From Elysia chlorotica (lineage: Eukaryota > Mollusca > Gastropoda > Plakobranchidae), in assembly GCA_003991915.1 (NCBI GenBank), contig RQTK01000008.1:216868-280867 (forward strand): a stretch of DNA of 64,000 nucleotides, written 5' to 3'. Positions 24,300-36,100 of this stretch are shown piece after piece (within the stretch, counting starts at the first letter, position 1; each line of letters begins with the position of its first letter). The position numbers and the translations under genes were made by a program. The notes beneath the pieces are model-generated. The model was not told the origin of the DNA. It did not search any database and saw only the letters and a program-made list of their open reading frames with translations.

Positions 24300-27186
24300 G
24301 AGGCATCAATGCTATAACTACCACTATTATACAACAAAAATATAAACAACAACAAAACACCACAGTAAAAGCAAATGATAACAAAAGGAACTAAGTTACA
24401 CACCACTGCAAATGAAATTGAAGCATAGCTTCAGTTGAAAACAACTACAACAAGAAAACATATGACAACAAAAAATACAACACTGAGGTAAGGTCACTAT
24501 ACCCTTTAATTGCCTTTCAAACTTTTTTTCGATAAACACAAAAAGAAACGTAATAGGCAAAACTGTTGCCTAAAAACGAATTGAAAAAAAAAACAAACAA
24601 AAAATGCAAAACAACCCAAGGCAGGGAATGGCAAATAAAAAGAGAAAAATGATGGATTATCTAAGTCAAAAATTATCACACTAAAGAACATATTAATGTA
24701 AAGAGACAATGAATTCTCAATGCTCTCATGAATCATTCAACAGTGAATAATATTAACATTAGCATTATATATATATTCATATATACATACATAAAATACA
24801 CATGCCTCTAATCTCCGCAACTTGGAGAGAAAAGAGAAAAATCATAACCTTGGCAAACACATGGGACCTGAACACAAATGCCTAATGTGTAACAACAAAT
24901 ATCCAATGCCAAAAAATACAACCCAAAAATAATCCTAGATTAAGAGAAATTATTGACGGACTATATATGTGCAAGTACTTAAAAGGACTCAAAAACTGTA
25001 GAAGAATTAACATTATAATAACAACTTTCTAAATTTAACCAACTCCTGAAACTAGGAAGTGAAAAAAAATTAATTGAACCAAATAATTATAAGGGTTTTG
25101 TGACCTTAAAATAGTAGGCATTTATTGTTAAAGAAAAGTTTTAATATGCAAATCAATTGTGAAGAGCAAGATCTCTGCTACATTCACAGACCATAAGAAT
25201 TGAATAACGATTGAAAAGAACTATAGCTTAACACAAAAAAAAACATTATCTTAAATTTTAGTGATGAATAATTGCTGAAAGTAAAAAGACAGCAACCGCT
25301 AACAAAGTCAAAACTCACTGGCCACTAAATAAACAACGTGTTCAGTTCAAAGTCAGATGCATGCTGGGGAAGGGTTCAATACTTCAAACTGTTTCACCAC
25401 ACTAAAGCTCAAAAACATGCAAAGCCTAACTTGCCCTGTAACGCAATTTGGTTGAAATTAAACCAATCCAGTCTTTTGTAAAATTAACAAAACATAAAGG
25501 TTTCAAACGATCAAAAGTTAAAGGGCTCATGCATTCAAACTATAATAAAACAAAAAAGTTTTAAGTTCGTTTCTTCTTCGTTAAGTAGTTCCTGGATGAC
25601 TTGATAACAATCAAACAAAATAGAAAGAATTAACATAAATTTTTTTTTAAAAAGATGATTAAATTAAAAAGAAAAATCATCTACTTCAAGCACACCCCTT
25701 GTCATTCTTTTCACCGATATATCTAGAGTCATGTAATACTGAGAGTGAAGTTTTTAACAGTTATTAACCTTTTGAGTTTCACAAAACATTACTGTAGGTT
25801 AAGTAAACACCAGCCCAGATACTACATGTATAATCATCAAAATTAGATTATAAAAAAAAATTTAGTCATCCAACACCAAATGCAAAGGCGAGAAGTCTAA
25901 CAAGAATTGTGTTTGCTTTTGACAAACTCGTACAGAGATGTGCAAGATTTATGACTTCAGGTGAAGTCTGTGTGTCTTGCATCCGTGCAATGTGTGCCAC
26001 AGTGTTCTGGTCCAAGAGGTGCTGTAGAGAATTTAGTGAGACTGAAGCACACAGAGCACATTCCACCTCTAAAGTCAGCATTCCAACTAAAAGCAAGCCT
26101 TCAACTGAAGGGAAGGAAGTTAACATTGTCCTGTAGATACAATTATAACACCCCACATATCAGTTGATGCTTCTTTCATGAAAAAAAAAGCAACAAAACA
26201 ATCTGCGCTATAATTTTGTACTATTATGTCAAACAGTAGGAGGAGCAAAAAAAAAAGAAAAAAAAAAAAGGCATAAAAGATTTGCATAAAATATATATCA
26301 ATTTTAATGACAATGGAGTAGATTCAAAATTGTAACTTCGCCAGCGCATATGTCATACATGAGGCAAAGACGTTTAATTCTGAGTTGGAAAGACATACAT
26401 GGTAAAAAATTAAACTTCAACAAGGCCAAACACCTAAAAGTTTAAAACTACTACAGGTAATTCTAAAAAAAAAAGGACAGCCACAAAAAGAATTTACATA
26501 TGAAAACATCACTTCAGCAAAACTTTAGAAGAAAATTATGTTTTATGCTTTCATAAGCATGAAGTTCCACACTATCAAATGCCTTAGTGTTAAGAGTAAA
26601 GATTTTTATACATTCAGCCAAGCCAAAAATTAGTCAATTAATTCCCAGATCTAATAGAGACTATGTGAAATGTGAAAAAATGTGAATAATTAATATAACT
26701 CCTAAAGCAATAGCCACACACACACACACAAAATTAAATTAAAAATTACAAAATAAAATTAGAAAGACTAGAAGTCAAAGGATTGATGATCTTAAAAAAA
26801 AAAAACATTTTCAGATACTCTATCAAAGGAGAGAAAAAAAAGAACTAACGATTAGCACTCCAATTTGTTTTTATCTAATGTGTCAATCTGATGACAACGG
26901 CTAAGAAATGTGTACTTATTTTATACACAAATGAAAAGAAAAAAAAAAGGACAAGATTGATACACAGTGATTATAGTCAGATCTACTTCTAAGTACTACA
27001 AAACATTCCCCTAAATGTATCTAGAGCAAAAGTTTTAAACCTAAGCGTATTTGAGTCTATGGTGATAACTTTTGGCATAGTCCTGTAAAATAAGGCTTAG
27101 AATTTTGCTCTGATCCCTTATCTAACAATCAAAAGAGGAAAGTTTTAGCCGTTGTCACAAACTGAGACAAAATACAAGAACACAGT
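24300..27186 (-). other. Staufen 3' flank, probably including its 3'UTR
   Basis: A-rich on the plus strand with no repeats recognised. Several TTTATT (AATAAA on the minus strand) are present, so the poly(A) site cannot be fixed. The unassigned frame at 25866-26133 lies within it. Confidence 0.5.
25866..26133 (-). other. Unassigned open frame with coding character, downstream of Staufen
   Basis: From ATG at 26133 the frame reads MLTSFPSVEGLLLVGMLTLE and continues to LVRLLAFAFGVG and a stop. Its base composition is richer in G/C than its flanks, and codon use resembles the Staufen exons. It is preceded by a polypyrimidine-type acceptor (TCTACAG) whose phase would fit the exon 15 donor of Staufen. 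I do not recognise the protein. It may be an alternative Staufen end, an exon of a separate gene, or part of the 3'UTR that is open by chance. Confidence 0.3.
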
Positions 27187-30100
27187 TTATTTCGTTTCTT
27201 TCCTCAGACTTAAGCTTGATCTTGTCAGCAGCTCTTTCTTTACTTGAGGCCTGACGAAAAATAAAGAGAAAAATCAATAATAATAGTAATAATAATAATA
27301 ATTACAAATAATCCCAAATGATAATTAAAGACAGCAAAAAGTATACCAGGTAACTTATAATGTTGATTGAAAAATACTTTTTCTTCTCATAATTGTACCC
27401 ATTTTACTAGATAATTTGATTGATTCTTAGTCTCCTTACATCTTTGGGTCTTGAATTAAGCCACATTTAAAAGTAATTTTTAGTTAACTTTGGGGTACGG
27501 TATATAATACCGCAATAAGTTGTACAGTTTGGATCAAATGTCGGGATCCTTTATAATATAATTAAAGATCACAACAACAACAAAAAAGAGTAATACCAAA
27601 TTCTAGCAATGCTAAATCTGTAGTTCACATTTTGATACTCACCCATCCCCGCCAGGGTGAACCTCCTTGACTTTTCCGAGCAACATTTTCAGAGCATCCA
27701 AAGCGGCCATGTCTCGAGAGGACTCCAGTGTGTTACTGCTGCCATGAAAGCTCTGACCAGGTTCTTTGCCCACTGTGATCCTAGTGATGTGTTCTGTGCC
27801 ACTTGGACGCTCCTATAAAAAAAAAAATAGGAATTTCAACACAAAGCTGAGACTTACAGCAGACTTTTTGCAGTTGACTGACTCAGGGCTGTAAGGCTGC
27901 TGAACAGTAGTACACCCAACGATGTTGATAAGGAATGAGCGAATCTTCAAGAAACCTATGCCCACAATGACATGAATAAAACTGACTATCCCAACCTCAT
28001 GTCAAAACCAGCTATCATCTTTTTCTTTGACAGTGTCCAGCAAGTCCTAAAAGGCGTGGAAGAAATTAATTTAGACCATATAACATTGACACATTACAAG
28101 CAGCCCAACTATACAATATGTTAGCTTTGATGAAGGGAGGGACACAATGAAGTTAGCTCAAGATTTCCAATTTATCCTGAAACCGACAGTAAGTTTGCCT
28201 TTTAGAATAAAGCAAATAAATTGTAAGCATTTGCTGCAAGGCAAAGATTGATTTCTTTGTTTTGTATGGTTGTTGTTTTTTTGTTTCTAAACACACATAA
28301 GTTAGGTTATACATGTACTGTCAACAGGCCCCAAGACTAATGTCTGATAAGTTTAATACAAAACCGAGAGAGAGGATACATGGACTTTGGTCACATACTG
28401 ATATCACCCCAACCGGTAGTGAATAAATCTCAAGGATTGAACTGAAGACCTTCAGACTATAAGCCATGTCCTATAACCCTTAGCCACCTTGTTCCCTGAA
28501 AGAGCCAAGAAGACAGAAACAAGCAAGGTAGTCTAACTTATAATCTCCTATATTGTCCAGATTAAGCGTTTGCCACCTGATTGAGTAAGCACCATCTAGA
28601 TGGAATATATACCTCAAGTTTCAGACTTTACTTTTGGGAAAAGTAGGAGCCCTAAAGCTAATGCCATATCAAATCAGACTCATGGGGCACATCTATCACT
28701 ATTTTAGCACTGACCTTGGTGAAATCATCGATCTCCAAGGGCTGATCGAGGGCCTTGCACAGCTCGCGCAGTTGGAGCTCAGGTCTCAGACTGGGCTTGA
28801 GGATGCTTGCTAGGTTTATCAGAGACTCTTTTGGCTGACTCTGTACTGGTTTGCTTGACACGGTAACTGATGTGTTTGGAATAAAACATACAAAAACCTT
28901 AACATGGGTAATTTAACACCGAACACATTTCTGTTTTATTGAGAGAAAAGTCAAAATCTCCACCAGCCACGGTTTAATTTTAACTCTTGAAACACAATGT
29001 TATGTGCTATCAACTTTGCACAATTGCAATCAATCAGCCAGCCAAAGCCAGGAATAAGGCTGGGTTTGAGAATGCTTGCTAGGTCTATTAGAAACTTTCT
29101 CGGATGAATTTGTACTGGTTTGCTTGAAAACGTATGATCACTGTAAGAAAAGCTAAAACTTAACAAATGTTTATTTCAATTCTTAACTTAGATCAATCAC
29201 AACCAGTTACATAGCTGAACTGAGGGGGAAAAATAACATTAAGCCCCATCAACCTGAAGTCAAACTTACCTGAGTTGCCCAATGGTGATCTTCCAGTGGC
29301 ACCTGGAGGCAGGTGAAGCAGACCAGGCACTCTGCGCTGTGTAGCAGGGGAAGACACTTGGTTCGGTTGAGAAGTCGCATGTGAAATGGTTTTCTGATCC
29401 GAGTCTAGCATGAAAAAAAATATGAAATTTTTATATACATATATAACAAATTGAAATTAAGTGCTCCTCAAAAGTATTTTTAAATGTTAAAAACATAACA
29501 AAACTGTTCCTTATTATAATCTGCACCTTTTAGATTCTTATTTTTCTGTACTTCACATAAAACTAGTAATAACCAAAAATCTATTCCAACAAAAAAATAT
29601 AAACCATACAATGTAAGATTTTGTATACTTCATCTACTGCTCGTAAATTCTAAACACAGCCACATCACACAAAACTAACCAGTATACTGAAGGGACCTAA
29701 ACTGTCAACTTTGAAGAAAAAAAAACAACCCACAACAACATTCACACAACTCTACTATGCTTACCTGATGCATCTCCAACAAAGGTAACCTTCTTATCCC
29801 CGTTGCTATGAGACCCCTATGGAGAAGAGTAAAGATGTAAATAAACATATACGGTCCAAATTACAACAACAACAAACAAAAAGGCCAGATGGATTATATT
29901 AAACATGAGAGATAATAAACCTCCTGGAATACGGAGCACTCCACATAATTTGAATCTGATAATTTAATATTTCCCCCTATCTGACATACTTTCTTTTTGT
30001 TGCTTATATATTATTGCTTAATGCGACAATTGCATTTCCTACTGCTTTATTTCTTTCATTTCGACAAGTTTCCAATCCAATATGACATTAATAATAAACC

Positions 30101-33100
30101 CCCCCCCCCTTCCCCCCAAAAAACCCAGGTGTTTGTATCTGTATAAGATTGATAGATATCCTTGCAAATATCAATAAACTTTGTACAGTATAGACAGGCC
30201 AATGTATGATGCACAAAGAACACCACTAAGTAGACTCCTATCTCGATTCACAACCAAACCACTCCAGCTTTCATACTCTCTCAAAATACTACATCTTCTA
30301 ATTTGACTTCCCCCCAATTCAACATTAATCATCTGGTATGCACTGTATCTCTTTACTGATATTTTCATCAATCCCATTTATTTCTAAGAATAGAATTCAT
30401 TAAAAATAAATCTAGAATTTGGGTATGAGAAGAGTCACTTGGTTTAAAAAAAATTTCTATGTAATTATGAATAGTCTTTCAGGTCACAAATTTTACATTA
30501 AAAGTGCTTTAAATAATGTGTTGCCGATTCTTTCACACATAAAATATTCTCCAGGAATTGTTTTTTTCTCTGGCAAAGGACTACAAATTTTGTAAAAATA
30601 TATTCTACGTATAATTTCATGAGAGCACACTTATAGGACCAAAAAACCAACTGACCTCTCCTGAAGAACTTTTAATGGAGGACTTGACGGGCTGGGGACT
30701 GGGTTTGGTGTAGCCTAAAATGAGCAGCATAGCCTCTGCTGCCGCTCTCTTGGCTAGCTTTTTGTTAGGGCCAGTTCCTGTGCAGCTTTTCTCCTCTACT
30801 TCCACCTGGAAATAAAGGATACAGGAGAAATTCTTTCTTTTAAATCTGTGACATTGAAGGCATTTGATTGCAGCTGGAGTTTTCAAAGCTTATTTCTGTT
30901 ATTTGCAATGGTTTCAAAAACTTTTCTTTAAAGGTTGAGAAGAAATGCATTGCAAAGAATTTCAGCTAATCTTTAGTGATTGCCCAGAACAAAATGATAT
31001 ATCAGACCTTTTCGCAAAACTTAAGCCTATTCCAGACTTAGCTAGCTTGGCTGACGAAAAAGAAGAGGCATATACACTTTATCACCCTATTTTATTTTTG
31101 TATTTACAACTAATTAAATTTGAATCTGGAAAATTAAAAAACCTAATGTAAAGCGCTCTATAAATGTCTTTTATTTTTATTGACACCAGACACTTATTAA
31201 ATTTAGCTACCTATTACTCATCACGAAATATAGTGATTTACGCACCTGCATAACAAACTCTCTTCTTCTTGGCAAGCCCCGCTCTGACACCAGTGTATAG
31301 ACTGGCTCTTTCTTCCGCTGGGCTTGCATAATCTGGATCAGTCGGCTGATGGGGTTGATGCCAACACCATAGTTTGGATCTGCCTTTTGTTGCTGGAGCT
31401 CAGACTGTTAATGCACAAAAACAGAGAGACTTTATATGTCTTAAACAATGCTGTTTTCACATTTTGAGATTCAACATTATAATTAAATCACCCGCCATTT
31501 ATGCCCCAGCAAAAAACATATGTCTATCAGGGATGCCACTAAGCCCTGACGAAATTTCCAGAACTTGGGTAGAGGGAAGAGAGGAGGGGAAGGAAGGTCT
31601 TCATCACTGTTTTGTGCAAGTAATGAAGGCTGAACAGCACCTCATGGTACAGTTTTTTTTCTCTCCCGGAACAATAAATATGGTGGTGTGGTAAACTTTC
31701 CAGAATTTTCGGAAAAAAGAGTTCACTAGACTTGGGACTCAGAAAGATTTCTGGAATTCTTAGCATCACTGGTCTATGCAACATGTATAAATAATACTTC
31801 AAACAATCAAGGCTCAATGTGCATTTCAAAGCTGTGAAATGAATAACTGTAGAGGATACCAGTCTTTTGTTGCACATAATCTTTCATGTTTAATGTTCCC
31901 TACTTTTTTATTTTAAGGGTAATCATGGATGTTTATTAAGAGGAAAGTCAGTAAAACAATAGCACATTCTCAGGAGCGGTAGGAGGCGGGAGCTTTTGAA
32001 GCTCTTCCAGCATGAGCTCAGCAGCTTTCTTCTTAGAAGTCTTCTTGCTGTTGCCCTCGCCCTCTGTTATCTTGTCTGAGACGGTGCAGCGAGTTACAAA
32101 TGTCTTCATATGAGGCGGCCCTGTTTCACGGATTACCTGGATCACAATACATAATATTTGAAGAAATAAGGTGATCATTAATAAGTAACGATTGACTAGT
32201 TAAAATATTCAAAAAAGATTGGAGACTGGTGCTTTATCAAGTTCTGTACATTTTAACAACTAGGCATTGAGAGGTTTTATAGGAGATCAGGAATAAAAAA
32301 AATTACCACATCAATCATCAAGATGGCTAAACAGCTTCTAAATTTGCTCTTTTTTTCCATGCTCATCTGTAGTAATAATCATTGTTACAATTATTTTTAA
32401 TTCAGGTGTAATTGTATATAGTTGTAACTCAGTCAAATAAATAAATTGTCAGAATTGTTTTTTACTAATGCTAAATATTCTAGTCTGACATTTTACATAA
32501 TTACCTTGGAAAGAAATCTTATTTTATGGAAATAGAAATGGTCTTGTTCAGAAGACACATGAAACATCATTAGGACTCAGTGACTCTAGTCCAGAGTTTC
32601 ATCATTTCAAGGCTGATCAATTATGTTTTATTTAAACTCAAAAGCAATTCATATATCTAAGCAGTACATCTCAACAAACTAACTTACTTTTTTAAACGCT
32701 TAAACTGTCTATCTTAACGCATTTTTGTGCATTCCATAGCCATTAAATTTAAGGCTGTAGAGAATATCAGTCTTTTGTTGCAAGTTATCTTCTACCACAT
32801 TTAACGTTTCCAATCCTGCTTGCTTATATAGAGGCAATTCAGTAATAAAATAGCACATTATCTTACATTGCATATTAATACTAATTGGTACCCATTAGCT
32901 ACAAGAAAAAGCCTTGCTCAGAAGACACATGAAACATCATAAGAAGTCAGTGACTCTAGTCCAGAGTTTCATCATTTGAAGGCTAATCAATTATCAAAAG
33001 CAATTCATATAGCTAAGCAGTACACCCCAAATTACTTACTGATTTTAAATGCTTAAACTGTCTATTTTGTTGATTGTCACACGTTTTATATGAAGTATGT

Positions 33101-36100
33101 ATAGATAAATCTTCAAACAATCAACACTTAAGNNNNNNNNNNNNNNNNNNNNNNNNNNNNNNNNNNNNNNNNNNNNNNNNNNNNNNNNNNNNNNNNNNNN
33201 NNNNNNNNNNNNNNNNNNNNNNNNNNNNNNNNNNNNNNNNNNNNNNNNNNNNNNNNNNNNNNNNNNNNNNNNNNNNNNNNNNNNNNNNNNNNNNNNNNNN
33301 NNNNNNNNNNNNNNNNNNNNNNNNNNNNNNNNNNNNNNNNNNNNNNNNNNNNNNNNNNNNNNNNNNNNNNNNNNNNNNNNNNNNNNNNNNNNNNNNNNNN
33401 NNNNNNNNNNNNNNNNNNNNNNNNNNNNNNNNNNNNNNNNNNNNNNNNNNNNNNNNNNNNNNNNNNNNNNNNNNNNNNNNNNNNNNNNNNNNNNNNNNNN
33501 NNNNNNNNNNNNNNNNNNNNNNNNNNNNNNNNNNNNNNNNNNNNNNNNNNNNNNNNNNNNNNNNNNNNNNNNNNNNNNNNNNNNNNNNNNNNNNNNNNNN
33601 NNNNNNNNNNNNNNNNNNNNNNNNNNNNNNNNNNNNNNNNNNNNNNNNNNNNNNNNNNNNNNNNNNNNNNNNNNNNTTCTCAATCCATTTTCAATCGCTT
33701 TAAGATCCGATTTACGATCGACAACAGTATAGGCCTCCATCTTGAAACGCACTGAATCGACTGCCAAACAAGGCTAACGTGCTGGGCTATTTAGTAGGCT
33801 TATATAGTAAAAAACGAGGGGCCTCCCATTCAAAGTTTTGATTAGCTCCTGTAGTCTTAATAAAAGACCAATCTATTTAAAATAAAGTTTAATAAGCTTG
33901 AAATACATTGTTGTTAATATAACCCAACAAAAGTTTTTGCAAAAAATACTAGAAATCGTTTGTAGAGGCTTTTAGTTTTCAAATTCGAAATCAAGATGTA
34001 AACATAATGACGGCGCCATTTTGTTTGATTTTATGATATCAAAACAAAATGCTTAGCCTAAGCCTAGAGCATGCGCGAGATCGTTTTTTTTTCGTATTCG
34101 CATTATTATAAAAGTGCCGACAATCATTGTCGGCAATCCGACGTCGGCAGCGATCGAGTACTAGGTTAAGATAAATTGCCGACACTGATAGTCGGATCAG
34201 GTCGGCTGACAAATCACGCTGGAAAGGGCACATCAAATCTTAACAGTGACTAATTTGACGTCAGTATTTAATTGTTTTTTTAGGAGAAAAAAAAATTTTT
34301 TGTATAAAATTTTTTTTATTAAAAATTAGGTATATTGAAAAATAAAAAAAAAAATTTTTTTTTGGGCACTTGTTATTGTCGGAATTCCGACTATTGTCGG
34401 CAAAAATGCAGGTCTGATGTATGGCTGTAGAGAATATCAGTCTTTTGTTGCAAGTTATCTTCTACCACATTTAACGTTTCCCACCTTCTTTTAAGGGTAA
34501 TCCTGCTTGCTTATATAGAGGCAATTCAGTAATAAAATAGCACATTATCTTACATTGCATATTAATATCAATTTGTACCCATTAGCTACAAGAAAAAGCC
34601 TTGCTCAGAAGACACATGAAACATCATAAGAAGTCAGTGACTCTAGTCCAGAGTTTCATCATTTGAAGGCTAATCAATTATCAAAAGCAATTCATATAGC
34701 TAAGCAGTACACCTCAATAAACTAACTTATTTATTTTAAACGCTTAAACTGTCTATTTTGATGATTGTCACACGTTTTATATGAAGCATGTATAGATAAA
34801 TCTTCAAACAATCAACACTTAAGATGTGCATTCCACAGCCATTAAATGTATGGCTGTAGAGAATATCCGTCTTTTGTTGAAAGTTATCTTCTACCACATT
34901 TAAAGTTTACCACCTTCTTTTAAAGGTAACCCTGCTGGCTTATATAGAGGCAATTCAGCAGTAAAATAGCACATTATCTTATATTGCATATTAATATCAA
35001 TTTGTACCCATTAGCTACATTGGAGAAAAATTTAGTTCAAAAGAAAAAAAAAAAGCCTTGCTCAGAAGACACATGAAACATCATAAGAAGCCAGTGACTC
35101 TAGTCCAGAGTTTCATCATTTGAAAGCTAATCAATTATCAAATGCAATTCATATAGCTAAGCAGTACACCCTAACAAATTACTTACTTATTTTAAACTCT
35201 TAAACTGTCTATTTTGTTGATTGTCACACGTTTTATATGAATCATGTATAGATAAATCTTCAAACAATCAACACTTAAGATGTGCATTCCACAGCCATTA
35301 AATGTATGGACTCATCACGAAATATAGTGATTTACGCACCTGCATAACAAACTCTCTTCTCCTTGGCAAGCCCCGCTCTGACACCAGTGTATAGACTGGC
35401 TCTTTCTTCCGCTGGGCTTGCATAATCTGGATCAGTCGGCTGATGGGGTTGATGCCAACACCATAGTTTGGATCTGCCTTTTGTTGCTGGAGTTCAGACT
35501 GTTAATGCACAAAAAAAAAAAAAAGACTTTATATGTCTTAAACAATGCAGTTTTCACATTTTGAGATTCAACATTATAATTAAATCACCCGCCATTTATG
35601 CCCCAGCAAAAAACATATGTCTATCAGGGATGCCCCTAAGCCCTGACGAAATTTCCAGAACTTGGGTAAAGGAAGAAAGAATTTCTTCCGTCTAGAGAGG
35701 CTCTGAGAAGGTCCCTGAGGTGATGAATGGTTACATTTATTAAAGGAAATAGATGCATTACATCTACTATTACTCGCTAACAGACATTTGCCAGTAAACA
35801 AATTTTGTACAATGGATTTTCTTCTTTACCGGGTTCCATTTAGACCTTTAAATTATACATATAAAACTTTTTTATTAATGTATCAAAATCTGCCTCAACG
35901 AAGCTTATTTTCATCTTATATCTGATCTAGGGTCATGAATCAGAATTTCAGTTAAGTTTTAACCGTGCAGTGTACGTCCATTTCATGAAGGAAAAAACAG
36001 AGTTGTTTCTCTTTAACACAACATTAAAGCGAAACATGCGAATATCAGACCGAAATATTAGCAGAAACAGAATAGATCTTTTGTTGCACATAATCTTTCA

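Noticed and set aside
31374-31877. Frames overlapping the exon 10 flank, on both strands
   Set aside because: They partly overlap the exon in the wrong strand or frame and extend into the array; no domain.
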